Assembly (NCBI RefSeq): GCF_000768695.1
Contig: NZ_AVPL01000021.1
Coordinates: 1-56,931 of the forward strand
DNA: 56,931 bases
Origin: Knoellia aerolata DSM 18566
GTDB taxonomy: Bacteria; Actinomycetota; Actinomycetes; Actinomycetales; Dermatophilaceae
Reading direction: 5' to 3'
The notes below the pieces were generated by a model. It ran no database searches and had not been told where the DNA came from. It saw only the letters and a list, made by a program, of their open reading frames with translations. Both the position numbers and the translations under genes were made by a program. Shown here one piece after another: positions 24,403-33,679 of the stretch (its first letter is position 1; every line of letters begins with the position of its first letter).

Positions 24403-26187
24403 TCAGGCGCCGAACTCGTCGTTCGCGGCCTCGGCCTGCCTGAGCCACACCTGCTGGGACTCGAGGCGGGCCGTGAGGTCCTTGACCTTCTTGTCGTTGC
24501 CGGCGGCGGTCGCCTTGGCGAGGTCCGCCTCGATCGTCTCGATCGAGGACCGGAGCTGGGTGACCATCGAGTTGGCGCGGGCCGCGACCTCGGGGTTCGA
24601 GGACTTCCACTTCTTGTCCTCGACCTCGCGCACCGCCGTCTCGACGCGACGCATGACCTTCTCGGTCCGCTCGATGTCGGCACGCGGTACCTTGCCGGCG
24701 GCGTCCCACTTGTCCTGGATGACCCGCAGCGCCGACTTGGCGGACTCGAGGTCGGTGACGGGGAGGATCTTCTCGGCCTCGACCATGAGGCCCTCCTTGA
24801 CGGCGAGGTTGGCCCGGAACTCCTCCTCCTCGGCGGCCGACACCTCGTCCTTGGCGTTGAAGAACGCGTCCTGCGCGGCCTTGAACCGCTCCCAGAGGGC
24901 GTCGTCCTCGGCTCGTGAGGCACGGCCGGCCTGGCGCCACTGGTCCATGAGGTTCTTGAAGGCGCGAGCCGTGGGTCCCCAGTCCTTGCTGGTCGACAGT
25001 GCCTCGGCCTCGCGGACGAGCGCCTCCTTGGCGGTGCGGGCATCCGCGCGGGAGGAGTCGAGCTGGGCGAAGTACGTGCGCCGGCCCTTGTCGAAGTGGT
25101 TGCGGGCGTGACTGAAGCGCTGCCACAGCGACGTCTCGGTCGGCTTGTCGAGCTTGACCCCGGCGCGCTGGTGGCCCTTCCACTGGTCGAGGAGGGTGCG
25201 CATCCGCTCGCCGCTCTGCTTCCACTGGGTCTGCTCAGGGTTCTGGGCCGCGATGGACTCGGCCTCGGCGACGATCGCCTCCCGCTCGGCCGCGGCCGCG
25301 ACGCGGGCTTCGGCGCGGGCCGCCTGCTCGCTCTCGCGCTTGGTGCTGAGACCCGCCTCGATGGCGGCGACCGTGGAGTCCAGGGCTGCGAGGTCGCCGA
25401 CGACCTTCGCCTCCGCCACGTGCTCCTTGAGGGTCGCGAGACCTTCGGCGATCTCCTTGGCGGGCACGTCCGGGTTGCCGAGCCGCTGCTGGAGCAGGTC
25501 GGCGGAGGCGGCGATCTCGTCGTACTTGCGGGCGAAGTACTGCAGCGCCTCGTCCGGACCGGCGCCCGGGTAGGAGCCGACCTCGCGCTCCTCCTCGCCG
25601 ACGGTGACGAAGACGTGGCCCTCGTCGTCGACGCGGCCGAAGCGGGCCGACTCGGAGTGCTGGTGCACGGGGGCCGCCACCGGGGGAGCGGGGCGGGCGG
25701 CCATCCGGGAGGCCAGGGCGGCGGGGGAGGGCACCGCGGGGCGAGGCGACGGTGCCGCCGGGGCAGCCGCGGGCGCCGGCTCCTCGGAGGCGGTCTCGAC
25801 CTCCGCAGGGGTCTCGGCGGGTGCCTCCACCGGGGCCACCTCATCGGTCGAGGTCTCGGCCGCGGGCGCTGCGGATGGCTCGGGCTCGGTGGCCGGCTCC
25901 GGTGCGGCGAGCTCGGGCTGGGTCTCGGAAGCGGGCTCCGCTGTCCCAAGCTCAGGTTCCGAGGCCGTCTCCACGGAAGCACCAGGCTCGGGCTCGGTGG
26001 CGGTCTCCACGGAAGCAGCAGGCTCGGGTTCGGTGGCCGGCTCTGCTGCCGCGGGCTCGGTCGTGGTCTCGTCGGACGGCGACGGCGACTCGACCCCGGC
26101 GGTGACCTCGGTCGCTGCCGTGAACTCCTCGGCGGGCACCTCCATGGTCTCGTCCGGGGAGGTGTTGCTCGTCGTCTGGTCGCTCAC
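24403..26187 (-). CDS. DUF349 domain-containing protein
   Basis: A 594-residue cytoplasmic protein. Residues 1-165 are a disordered Ala/Pro/Glu/Thr tail with 12-residue repeats (TEPEPGASVETA type). The rest is helical, with several DUF349 modules recognisable by W-x-x-x-G and L-W-x-R-F patterns: QWKQSGERMRTLLDQWKGHQ, SLWQRFSHARNHFDKGRR, NLMDQWRQAGRASRAEDDAL and IQDKWDAAGKVPRADIERTE. Function is not established for actinobacteria. GTG start, 2 bp after the cyclophilin stop, so the two are co-transcribed. Its stop borders the repeat cluster. Confidence 0.9.
   Translation of the reverse strand: MSDQTTSNTSPDETMEVPAEEFTAATEVTAGVESPSPSDETTTEPAAAEPATEPEPAASVETATEPEPGASVETASEPELGTAEPASETQPELAAPEPATEPEPSAAPAAETSTDEVAPVEAPAETPAEVETASEEPAPAAAPAAPSPRPAVPSPAALASRMAARPAPPVAAPVHQHSESARFGRVDDEGHVFVTVGEEEREVGSYPGAGPDEALQYFARKYDEIAASADLLQQRLGNPDVPAKEIAEGLATLKEHVAEAKVVGDLAALDSTVAAIEAGLSTKRESEQAARAEARVAAAAEREAIVAEAESIAAQNPEQTQWKQSGERMRTLLDQWKGHQRAGVKLDKPTETSLWQRFSHARNHFDKGRRTYFAQLDSSRADARTAKEALVREAEALSTSKDWGPTARAFKNLMDQWRQAGRASRAEDDALWERFKAAQDAFFNAKDEVSAAEEEEFRANLAVKEGLMVEAEKILPVTDLESAKSALRVIQDKWDAAGKVPRADIERTEKVMRRVETAVREVEDKKWKSSNPEVAARANSMVTQLRSSIETIEADLAKATAAGNDKKVKDLTARLESQQVWLRQAEAANDEFGA
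25949..26054 (-). repeat. About three 36-bp tandem repeats in the DUF349 gene
   Basis: Imperfect 36-bp units (for example 25949-25984 and 25985-26020, with a degenerate third to about 26054) encode the 12-residue repeat TEPEPGASVETA and variants in the disordered N-terminal tail. The reading frame is kept. Confidence 0.75.
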
Positions 26188-26189
26188 GG

Positions 26190-26987
26190 CTATGCCTTCT
26201 TCTCAGTCACGGCAACCCGAAGGATGCTGATGGGTGCCTTGGGGGCACCGATGGTCTCCGACTCGCCGCCGGGTTCGACTCCCGCTGCGGCGACCTTGTC
26301 GACGATATCCAAACCCTGGGTGATCGTGCCGAAGATCGTGTACCCGTTCGCGTCGGGGAGCTTCGTCTCGCCGTTGACGAGGAAGAACTGGCCGCCGTTG
26401 CCCTTCTCGGGGTCCTGCGTGCGGGCCATGGCCACCGTGCCGCGCGGGTAGGTGCCGCCGGCAGGGGCGTTCTCGACGCCGAACCCGTAGCCCGGGTTGC
26501 CCTGCCCGGTGCCGGTCGGGTCGCCGCACTGGAGCAGCTTGAAGCCGTCACCGACGCCGAGGCGCTGGCAGGGGGAGTTGAGCCAGTAGTCGGCCTTGGC
26601 CAGCTGGATGAACGAGGCGACCGCCTGGGGCGCCTTGGCGCCGTCGAGGTCGAGGACGATGTCGCCGCAGTTGGTGGTGAGCGTCGCCGTCCAGGTGGCA
26701 GCCTTGGCCGTCGCCTTGTCGGGCAGCTCGAGCTTCGCGGCCGTGCCCAGCGGCTTCGGCGGCTGCTCGCAGCCCGCGGCGTGCGGCTGCGACGCGGCAG
26801 GCTCGGGGTCCGGCTCGGGCCTCAGTGCCACGGCGAGGCCCGCGACGAGGCCGGCCACGACGAGGCCCGTCCCGAGGATGGCCGCGATGCGCTTGGTGCG
26901 TTCGCGCCTCTCGGCCCGCAGGGCCAGGGTCTTCTGCTGCTTCTCCCACCGGCGGCGGGCCCGCTCGCGCTCCTGCTTCTTCGTCAC
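26190..26987 (-). CDS. Membrane-anchored cyclophilin-type peptidyl-prolyl isomerase
   Basis: A 265-residue protein. A basic Glu/Arg-rich cytosolic tail (residues 1-34) precedes one span (IAAILGTGLVVAGLVAGLAVAL), a linker, and an extracellular cyclophilin domain from about residue 95 (TTNCGDIVLDLDGAKAPQAV). QCGDPTGTGQGNPGYGFGVE and GGQFFLVNGETKLPDANGYTIFGTI are family marks. The FHR motif of classical cyclophilins is replaced by CQR, keeping the Arg. The GTG start is 7 nt after a TAGACT box, so leaderless; MBL and hisS diverge from it. Its place beside the rel/hisS block matches Rv2582. Confidence 0.92.
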   Translation of the reverse strand: MTKKQERERARRRWEKQQKTLALRAERRERTKRIAAILGTGLVVAGLVAGLAVALRPEPDPEPAASQPHAAGCEQPPKPLGTAAKLELPDKATAKAATWTATLTTNCGDIVLDLDGAKAPQAVASFIQLAKADYWLNSPCQRLGVGDGFKLLQCGDPTGTGQGNPGYGFGVENAPAGGTYPRGTVAMARTQDPEKGNGGQFFLVNGETKLPDANGYTIFGTITQGLDIVDKVAAAGVEPGGESETIGAPKAPISILRVAVTEKKA

Positions 26988-27044
26988 CCGGGTGAGTCTA
27001 GGGAGCGGGTGTCGCCGCCGCGCACCCGACTAGGGTTGGGCGCC
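26988..27044. promoter_or_regulatory. Divergent leaderless promoters of the cyclophilin and MBL genes
   Basis: The 57-bp gap has a -10 box on each strand. On the minus strand TAGACT (27000-26995) lies 7 nt before the cyclophilin GTG. On the plus strand TAGGGT (27031-27036) lies 8 nt before the MBL GTG. Neither gene has a clear Shine-Dalgarno. Confidence 0.5.
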
Positions 27045-27746
27045 GTGCTGACCATCGCCTTCCCTGCCGCGGCCTTCGGGACCAACTGCTACGTCATCGC
27101 CGCCGGCGAGGGGGAGGAGTGCCTCGTCGTGGATCCCGGCATCGGCGTCGAGGAGACCCTGCGCGAGGTCCTCACCGAGCACCGGCTCAAGCCCGCCGCC
27201 GTCCTGCTCACGCACGGCCACGTCGACCACGTGTACTCGGTGACGCCGGTGTGCGGCGGCGACACCGCGGCATACATCCACTCGGACGACCGCTACCGGC
27301 TCGCCGACCCCCTCGGGTCCGCGAGCCCGGGGCTCGTCGAGATGCTCGAGCAGCAGTTCGGCCGGGCGGCGACGTGGCAGGAGCCGAGCACCGTCGTCGA
27401 GGTGCACGACCGCCAGCGGCTCACCCTCGCCGGGCTCGACGTCGACGTCCTCCACGCGCCGGGCCACACCGAGGGGTCGGTGATGTTCGGGTTCGACCGG
27501 CTCCCCGACGGTGTCCGCGCCCCCGAGGAGCTCGACCGCACCATGGTCACCGGCGACGTCCTCTTCGCCGGCTCGATCGGGCGCACCGACCTCCCCGGCG
27601 GCGACGGGGACGCGATGCAGCGGTCGCTGCGCGACGTCGTGCTGCCCCTGGCGGACTCGACGCTCGTCCTTCCCGGCCACGGGTCGGCGACGACGATGCG
27701 CCGTGAGCGGGGCACCAACCCGTACCTGCGAGGATTGGCCACGTGA
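27045..27746 (+). CDS. MBL-fold metallo-hydrolase (glyoxalase II-like)
   Basis: A 233-residue metal-dependent hydrolase. The metal ligands are visible: THGHVDHV (H-x-H-x-D-H), the later His in APGHTEGSVMF, Asp in MVTGDVLFAGSIGRTDLPGG and a final His in LPGHGSATT. Such proteins are often named hydroxyacylglutathione hydrolase, but the actinobacterial substrate is unproven. GTG start is supported by the -10 box at 27031. The stop overlaps hisS by 4 bp, the same pairing as Rv2581c-Rv2580c. Confidence 0.93.
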   Translation: MLTIAFPAAAFGTNCYVIAAGEGEECLVVDPGIGVEETLREVLTEHRLKPAAVLLTHGHVDHVYSVTPVCGGDTAAYIHSDDRYRLADPLGSASPGLVEMLEQQFGRAATWQEPSTVVEVHDRQRLTLAGLDVDVLHAPGHTEGSVMFGFDRLPDGVRAPEELDRTMVTGDVLFAGSIGRTDLPGGDGDAMQRSLRDVVLPLADSTLVLPGHGSATTMRRERGTNPYLRGLAT

Positions 27747-29098
27747 AGGTCACCAAGCTCAGCGGATTCCCCGAGTACCTCCCGGCCGAGCGGATCGTCG
27801 AGCAGCACTTCCTCGACGTCATCCGCGAGACCTTCGAGCTGCACGGGTTCACGTCGTTGGAGACGCGGGCCGTCGAGCCGGTGGAGCGACTGCTGGGCAA
27901 GGGCGGCGACGCCGACAAGGAGATCTACGGCGTCACCCGACTCGCCGACGAGGGGGGGCAGGCCTCGTCGCGTGACGTCGCGCTCGGCCTGCACTTCGAC
28001 CTCACCGTGCCGTTCGCCCGGTTCGTCCTCGAGAACGCCGGGCGCCTGACCTTCCCCTACCGCCGCTACCAGATCCAGAAGGTGTGGCGGGGTGAGCGCC
28101 CGCAGGAGGGCCGCTACCGCGAGTTCACCCAGGCCGACATCGATGTCGTCGACGTCGGCGAGCTCAGCGCCCACTTCGAGGCGGAGATGCCGTTGGTCGT
28201 CGCCGAGGTGTTCGCGAAGCTGCCCATCGGGCGGATGACGATCCAGGTCAACAACCGCAAGATCCCCGAGGGCTTCTACAAGGGCATCGGCATCGAGGAC
28301 GTCGCCGGGACGCTCCGGATCGTCGACAAGCTCGACAAGGTCGGGCCCGACAAGGTCGCCGCCCAGCTGCGCGAGGCCGGACGCACCGACGAGCAGGCCG
28401 CGCAGTGCCTGGCCCTGGCGGCCATCCGCACCGAGGACCTCTCGTTCGTCGACCGGGTGCGCGCGCTCGGGGTGGAGCACCCCACCCTCGACGAGGGCCT
28501 CGACGCCCTCGCCGCGGTCATCCGCACGGGACTCGAGAACGCACCGGGGGCCATGGTGGCCGACCTCAAGATCGCTCGCGGCCTCGACTACTACACCGGC
28601 ACCGTCTACGAGACCCAGCTCGAGGGCCACGAGTCGTGGGGCTCCTTCTGCTCCGGCGGGCGCTACGACGCGCTCGCCAGCGACGGGAGGACGACCTACC
28701 CGGGCGTGGGCATCTCCATCGGCGTCTCCCGTCTGCTCGGGCTGCTCCTCTCCCAGGGCCTCGTCACCGCCTCCCGCGCCACCCCCGCCGCCGTCCTCGT
28801 CGCCGTGGTCGAGGAGGACTCGCGACGCGCCTCCGACGCCGTCGCCCGGGCACTGCGGGCGCGCGGCATCCCCTGCGAGGTCGCGCCCACCGCGGCGAAG
28901 TTCGGCAAGCAGATCCGGTACGCCGACCGGCGGGGGATCCCGTTCGTCTGGTTCCCGGGTGACGGCACGGGGCCGGGGCCCGGCGATCAGGTCAAGGACA
29001 TCCGCTCCGGCGACCAGGTCGACGCGGACCCGCAGACCTGGTCGCCGCCGGCCGAGGACCTCAGGCCGTCCGTGGGGGCGCCAGCCCCGAGTCCCTGA
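27743..29098 (+). CDS. hisS: Histidyl-tRNA synthetase
   Basis: A 451-residue class II synthetase charging tRNA-His. Motif 2 is FRYRRYQIQKVWRGERPQ-like (PYRRYQIQKVWRGERPQEGR), the histidine-specific signature is LKIARGLDYYTGTVYET and motif 3 is GVGISIGVSRLLGLLL. The C-terminal anticodon-binding domain is present (VLVAVVEEDSRRASDAV to VKDIRSGDQ). The start GTG overlaps the MBL stop. The 3' end overlaps the convergent membrane-protein gene by 38 bp. Confidence 0.97.
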   Translation: MKVTKLSGFPEYLPAERIVEQHFLDVIRETFELHGFTSLETRAVEPVERLLGKGGDADKEIYGVTRLADEGGQASSRDVALGLHFDLTVPFARFVLENAGRLTFPYRRYQIQKVWRGERPQEGRYREFTQADIDVVDVGELSAHFEAEMPLVVAEVFAKLPIGRMTIQVNNRKIPEGFYKGIGIEDVAGTLRIVDKLDKVGPDKVAAQLREAGRTDEQAAQCLALAAIRTEDLSFVDRVRALGVEHPTLDEGLDALAAVIRTGLENAPGAMVADLKIARGLDYYTGTVYETQLEGHESWGSFCSGGRYDALASDGRTTYPGVGISIGVSRLLGLLLSQGLVTASRATPAAVLVAVVEEDSRRASDAVARALRARGIPCEVAPTAAKFGKQIRYADRRGIPFVWFPGDGTGPGPGDQVKDIRSGDQVDADPQTWSPPAEDLRPSVGAPAPSP

Positions 29099-29672
29099 GC
29101 TCGAGCAGGGCGAGAGCCCTGATCGTGTCGCGCTCGCCGCGACGCCACGCCCCGCTGGGGTCGGCCGACACCCTGGCCAGCGCCGCCATCGGCTGGTTGG
29201 CCATGGCCCGCAGCGCGAACAGGTCGAGGTCGTCGTCGGCGTCGATGAAGCGCTGCGCCGCGGAGGCCCGACGCACGAACCGACCGCGGGCGACCGCCCA
29301 CCAGATCCCGACGATGAGGATGGGGACGAGGGCCGTGGTCCAGCCGATGAGCAGGGCCAGGCGCTCGACGGCGCTCACGAGGTCGGTACCCGCCCGCTCG
29401 ATGTCGGTGCCGGCACCGGCGGCGGAGCGGAACGGGCCGGCGATCCGGTCGTCGAGGAGCGGCAGGTCGTCCACGCCGTCACCCGCGCCGGTCATCTTCT
29501 CGCGGAAGCCGGCACCAGCGCTCTCCAGCCGGCGCCCCGGCTCGGCCAGGGCCATCGTCACGTCGTGGACCCGTCGCCCCACCCAGGCCCACAGGGCGAC
29601 CCACGCGACGAGCGAGAGGTCGGCGAGGATCTGGACGAGGCGTCGGCCGGGCAGGTCTGCATAGAGCTTCAC
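29061..29672 (-). CDS. Actinobacterial two-span membrane protein, function unknown
   Basis: A 203-residue protein with two likely membrane spans: LVQILADLSLVAWVALWAWVG near residues 12-32 and ALLIGWTTALVPILIVGIWWAV near 125-146. An extracytoplasmic loop of about 90 residues lies between them, and a cytosolic C-terminus follows with an MANQPMAALARVSADP stretch. I recognise the layout from actinobacterial hypothetical proteins but know no function. GTG 29672 was chosen because the longer frame would add an unlikely basic leader. Its last 38 bp overlap hisS on the other strand. Confidence 0.75.
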   Translation of the reverse strand: MKLYADLPGRRLVQILADLSLVAWVALWAWVGRRVHDVTMALAEPGRRLESAGAGFREKMTGAGDGVDDLPLLDDRIAGPFRSAAGAGTDIERAGTDLVSAVERLALLIGWTTALVPILIVGIWWAVARGRFVRRASAAQRFIDADDDLDLFALRAMANQPMAALARVSADPSGAWRRGERDTIRALALLELRDSGLAPPRTA

Positions 29673-29728
29673 GGCCCTAGACTCGCATCGCGGCAGACCC
29701 ACCGCAGCCCACGACGAAGGAGTCACCG

Positions 29729-30844
29729 GTGCGCATCGGCATCCCCAGCGAAGTCAAGAACAACGAGTTCCGCGTCGGCATCACGCCTGTGGGCGTGCAC
29801 GAGCTGGTGGGCCGGGGCCACGAGATCCTCATCCAGAAGGGCGCCGGCCTGGGGTCGTCGATCCCCGACGACGAGTTCGTGGCGCAGGGCGCCCGGATCG
29901 TCGACAGCGCCGACGACGTCTGGGGTGACGCCGAGATGGTGATGAAGGTCAAGGAGCCCATCGCCGAGGAGTACCACCGGCTGCGTGAGGACCTCACGCT
30001 CTTCACCTATCTCCACCTGGCCGCCGACGAGCGCCTCACGAAGGAGCTCGTCGCGAAGCGGACGACCGCGATCGCCTACGAGACGGTGCAGCTCCCGTCG
30101 GGCCTGCTGCCGCTGCTCTACCCGATGTCCGAGGTCGCCGGGTGCCTCGCGCCCCAGGTCGGCGCCTACTCGCTCATGAAGCCGCAGGGCGGCCGTGGCG
30201 TCCTCATGGGTGGCGTCGGGGGCGTTGCGAACGCCAAGGTCGTCATCATCGGCGCCGGCGTCTCGGGGCAGAACGCCGCCAACATCGCGCTCGGCATGGG
30301 CGCGGACGTCACGCTCCTCGACACCGACCTCGACAAGCTGCGGATGAGCTTCTGGCGCTACAACAACCGCGTCCACGGGCTCGCGTCGTCGACGCTGACG
30401 ATCCGCCAGCAGGTCATGGAGGCCGACATGGTCATCGGCGCGGTGCTCGTCCCCGGCGCCAAGGCGCCCACCCTCGTCTCCAACGAGCTGGTGTCGCAGA
30501 TGAAGCCCGGCTCGGTGCTCGTCGACATCGCCGTCGACCAGGGCGGGTGCTTCGAGGACACGCACGCGACGACCCACGCCGACCCGACCTACGAGGTCCA
30601 CAACTCGATCTTCTACTGCGTCGCGAACATGCCCGGTTCGGTGCCCAACACGAGCACGTGGGCGCTCACCAACGCCACCCTTCCGTATGCCGTCCGGCTG
30701 GCCGAGAAGGGCTGGCTCGAGGCGTCGCGGGCCGACGAGTCGCTCGGCCTGGGCATCAACACCCACGCCGGCGAGGTGGTCTACGCCCCCGTGGCCCAGG
30801 CGCACGGGCTCGCCCACCGTGACGTGTCCGAGGTGCTCGCCTGA
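29729..30844 (+). CDS. ald: Alanine dehydrogenase
   Basis: A 371-residue NAD-dependent enzyme (alanine to pyruvate + ammonia, reversible). It opens [20 protein letters not shown], has the catalytic-region [11 protein letters not shown], the family block [21 protein letters not shown] and the Rossmann motif [22 protein letters not shown]. Full length for the family. The GTG start has GAAGGAG 7 nt upstream. Its TGA shares bases with the probable CTG start of xerD. Confidence 0.97.
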   Translation: MRIGIPSEVKNNEFRVGITPVGVHELVGRGHEILIQKGAGLGSSIPDDEFVAQGARIVDSADDVWGDAEMVMKVKEPIAEEYHRLREDLTLFTYLHLAADERLTKELVAKRTTAIAYETVQLPSGLLPLLYPMSEVAGCLAPQVGAYSLMKPQGGRGVLMGGVGGVANAKVVIIGAGVSGQNAANIALGMGADVTLLDTDLDKLRMSFWRYNNRVHGLASSTLTIRQQVMEADMVIGAVLVPGAKAPTLVSNELVSQMKPGSVLVDIAVDQGGCFEDTHATTHADPTYEVHNSIFYCVANMPGSVPNTSTWALTNATLPYAVRLAEKGWLEASRADESLGLGINTHAGEVVYAPVAQAHGLAHRDVSEVLA

Positions 30845-31761
30845 ACGCGGTCGACCGTTCGGCCCGCGCCTGGCTGACCCACCTCGACGTCGAGCGGGGG
30901 GTGTCGGCGAACACGCTCAAGGCGTACCGACGTGACCTCGCCCGCTGGACGGCATACCTCACCGCCATCGGGGTCGACGACCCCGCGACGGTGACGGAGC
31001 GGCACGTCACCGAGTTCCTCGCACGGCTGCGTGAGGGCGGCGAGGAGCACCCGCCGCTCGCGGCGAGCTCGGCGGCGCGCACCCTCGTCGCCGTGCGCGG
31101 ACTGCACCGGTTCCTCGCCCTCGAGGGCGACGTCGAGGCCGACCCGGCCGCGGCGGTGAGCCCGCCGCCGCCGCCGTCGCGGTTGCCCAAGGCGATCAGC
31201 GTCAGCGAGGTCCAGCGGCTCCTCGCCGCCGCGGCGGTGGGGGACACCCCCGCCGCGCTGCGGGACACGGCTCTGCTCGAGGTCCTCTACGGCACCGGAG
31301 CGCGCATCTCGGAGGCGGTGGGGCTCGACATCGACGACGTCGACGTCGAGGCGGGCGTCGTGCGGCTGCAGGGCAAGGGCGGCAAGCAGCGGCTCGTGCC
31401 GCTGGGCTCGTACGCGCGGGAGGCGCTCACGGCATACCTCGTCCGGGGGAGGGGGACGTTCTCCGGCAAGGGGCGAGGGACGCCCGCGATCTTCCTCAAC
31501 CAGCGCGGCTCGCGCCTGTCGCGCCAGAGCGCCTGGTCCCTCCTGCGCGTCGCGGCCGACCGTGCCGGGCTCTCCGGCCACCTGTCACCGCACACGTTGC
31601 GGCACTCGTTCGCGACGCACCTGCTGGAGGGCGGTGCCGACGTGCGTGTCGTGCAGGAGCTGCTGGGCCACGCGTCCGTCACGACGACGCAGGTCTACAC
31701 GCTCGTCACCGTGCAGCAGCTGCGCGAGGTCTACGCGCAGAGCCACCCTCGTGCCCGCTGA
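30841..31761 (+). CDS. xerD: Tyrosine recombinase XerD (probable CTG start)
   Basis: A tyrosine recombinase that resolves chromosome dimers at dif with XerC. All catalytic residues are present: Arg in [14 protein letters not shown], Lys in [32 protein letters not shown] and the nucleophile Tyr in TQVYTLVT. The first ATG/GTG/TTG in frame is GTG 30901, which would delete the conserved first helix ([18 protein letters not shown]). CTG at 30841 restores a normal 306-residue protein, overlaps the ald stop as CTGA (like the GTGA overlaps elsewhere here), and has GAGG 7 nt upstream. CTG is therefore the best start. Confidence 0.93.
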   Translation: MNAVDRSARAWLTHLDVERGVSANTLKAYRRDLARWTAYLTAIGVDDPATVTERHVTEFLARLREGGEEHPPLAASSAARTLVAVRGLHRFLALEGDVEADPAAAVSPPPPPSRLPKAISVSEVQRLLAAAAVGDTPAALRDTALLEVLYGTGARISEAVGLDIDDVDVEAGVVRLQGKGGKQRLVPLGSYAREALTAYLVRGRGTFSGKGRGTPAIFLNQRGSRLSRQSAWSLLRVAADRAGLSGHLSPHTLRHSFATHLLEGGADVRVVQELLGHASVTTTQVYTLVTVQQLREVYAQSHPRAR

Positions 31762-31818
31762 TAAGGTCGTCCCGATCAGCGGGACGCTGACCGCCTGCAC
31801 GCCAGTTCCGGGAGAGAG
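31762..31818 (+). promoter_or_regulatory. Possible promoter before parA
   Basis: TAAGGT (31762-31767) directly after the xerD stop resembles a -10 box, and GGGAGAG precedes the parA ATG as Shine-Dalgarno. The gap also has a short inverted repeat, CCCGATCAGCGGG. Confidence 0.3.
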
Positions 31819-32763
31819 ATGGATTCGTCAGACATCGACGCCGTGGTGACCACCGTGGATGACCCCACCGACACCGCGAGCAGACACGGACACCTGCCCG
31901 GGACGGAGAACGCCGGCAACGGCACGCTCGGCCCCACCGGCCGTCCCCTTCCCCACTTCCCCGAACCCCCGGTGCTGACCAGCCACGGCCCGGCGCGGGT
32001 CATCGCCATGTGCAACCAGAAGGGTGGCGTCGGCAAGACGACGACGACCATCAACCTCGGGGCCACCCTCGCCGAGTACGGCCGGCGCGTGCTGCTCGTC
32101 GACTTCGACCCCCAGGGCGCGCTCTCGGTGGGCCTGGGCATCCCCGCCCACAAGCTCGACGTCACCGTCTACAACCTGCTCACCGAGCGGGGTCACGACG
32201 TGCGCGACGTCATCCAGAAGACCAAGGTCGAGAACCTCGACGTCCTCCCCGCGAACATCGACCTGTCGGCGGCCGAGGTGCAGCTCGTCGGCGAGGTGGC
32301 CCGCGAGCAGATCCTCGCGCGGGTGCTCCGCCCGGTCCTCGACGAGTACGACGTCGTCCTCATCGACTGCCAGCCCTCGCTCGGCCTGCTCACGGTCAAC
32401 GCGCTGACCGCCGCGCACGGCGTGCTCATCCCGCTCGAGTGCGAGTTCTTCGCCATGCGCGGCGTCGCCCTGCTCGTCGAGACGATCGAGAAGATCACCG
32501 ACCGGCTCAACCCGCGCCTGCAGGTCGACGGCATCCTCGCGACGATGTACGACGGCCGCACCCTCCACTCCAAGGAGGTCGTGGCCAGCGTCGTCGAGCA
32601 CTTCGACGAGCGGGTCTTCCACACCGTCATCAGCCGCACGGTCAAGTTCCCGGACGCGTCGCTCGCGGCGGAGCCGATCACGACCTACGACTCGACCCAC
32701 AAGGGCGCCGCGGCGTACCGCCAGCTGGCCAGGGAGCTCATCGCTCGTGGCGGAGCAGCCTGA
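31819..32763 (+). CDS. ParA/Soj-family ATPase (orphan, next to scpAB)
   Basis: A 314-residue deviant-Walker ATPase. The P-loop is CNQKGGVGKTTTTINLG after a 58-residue variable tail; LLVDFDPQGALSVGLG and VVLIDCQPSLGLLTVNAL follow. No parB lies nearby, so this is the second, scp-linked ParA paralogue of actinobacteria (Rv1708 position) rather than the origin-segregating one. It probably acts with condensin or in chromosome organisation. ATG with GGGAGAG upstream; scpA follows directly. Confidence 0.93.
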   Translation: MDSSDIDAVVTTVDDPTDTASRHGHLPGTENAGNGTLGPTGRPLPHFPEPPVLTSHGPARVIAMCNQKGGVGKTTTTINLGATLAEYGRRVLLVDFDPQGALSVGLGIPAHKLDVTVYNLLTERGHDVRDVIQKTKVENLDVLPANIDLSAAEVQLVGEVAREQILARVLRPVLDEYDVVLIDCQPSLGLLTVNALTAAHGVLIPLECEFFAMRGVALLVETIEKITDRLNPRLQVDGILATMYDGRTLHSKEVVASVVEHFDERVFHTVISRTVKFPDASLAAEPITTYDSTHKGAAAYRQLARELIARGGAA

Positions 32764-32767
32764 CACC

Positions 32768-33679
32768 ATGACCGACGCCCCCGGCGGAGTCATCACCCGA
32801 CGGGCGGCGACGACCGCGTTCGAGGTCCACCTCGACGTCTTCTCCGGCCCGTTCGACCTGCTCCTCGGTCTCATCTCGAAGCACAAGCTCGACATCACCG
32901 AGATCGCGCTGGCCAAGGTGACCGACGAGTTCATCTCGCACATCAAGACCGAGCAGGCCAAGGGCGGCGACGTCTGGGACCTGTCCCAGGCCTCGGAGTT
33001 CCTCCTCGTCGCCGCGACCCTGCTCGACATCAAGGCCGCCCGGCTCCTGCCGCAGGTCGGTCCCGAGGACGAGGACGACCTCGCGCTCATCGAGGCCCGC
33101 GACCTGCTCTTCGCCCGGCTGCTCCAGTACCGCGCGTTCAAGGACATCGCGAGCACCTTCGGTGAGCGCATCGCCGCGGCCGGCCGGATGACCGCACGCC
33201 AGGCCGGCCTCGAGCCGCAGTTCGCCCGTCTGCTGCCCGAGCTGGTCATGACGATCACCCCGGAGCAGCTGGCGATGATCGCCGCCGGCGCCCTCGCGCC
33301 CAAGATCCCTGACACCGTCGGCCTCGGCCACCTGCACGCCCCCACGGTGAGCGTGCGGGAGCAGGCCACGATCATCGGGGAGCGCCTGCGCCGTGAGGGG
33401 GTCGCCTCGTTCCGCACCCTCGTGCGCGACGCCGACAACACCCTCGTCATCGTGGCCCGCTTCCTCGCCCTCCTCGAGCTCTTCCGCGAGTCCTCGATCG
33501 CGTTCGAGCAGGCCGAGGCGCTCGGCGAGCTCACCGTCCGCTGGACCGGACCGATGGAGGGCGACATCGAGGTCGAGGACGAGTTCGACGACGACGTCGT
33601 GCCGCCCGAGGACGCGGCCACCCCCGACTCCGACGACCCCGCACCGCCCACCGATCAGCGAGAGGCTGACCATGACTGA
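32768..33679 (+). CDS. scpA: Segregation and condensation protein ScpA
   Basis: A 303-residue kleisin that links SMC heads. The N-terminal domain FEVHLDVFSGPFDLLLGLISKHKLDI is diagnostic and the C-terminal winged helix (FLALLELFRESSIAFEQAEALGEL) is present. GTG 32747 is an alternative start overlapping parA by 17 bp; ATG 32768 just after the parA stop seems as likely, and neither Shine-Dalgarno decides. The 3' end overlaps scpB by 8 bp. Confidence 0.95.
   Translation: MTDAPGGVITRRAATTAFEVHLDVFSGPFDLLLGLISKHKLDITEIALAKVTDEFISHIKTEQAKGGDVWDLSQASEFLLVAATLLDIKAARLLPQVGPEDEDDLALIEARDLLFARLLQYRAFKDIASTFGERIAAAGRMTARQAGLEPQFARLLPELVMTITPEQLAMIAAGALAPKIPDTVGLGHLHAPTVSVREQATIIGERLRREGVASFRTLVRDADNTLVIVARFLALLELFRESSIAFEQAEALGELTVRWTGPMEGDIEVEDEFDDDVVPPEDAATPDSDDPAPPTDQREADHD

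Noticed and set aside
31819-32763. Origin-partition parABS locus
   Set aside because: No parB or parS-like palindromes adjoin; the scpAB neighbourhood identifies the orphan ParA paralogue.
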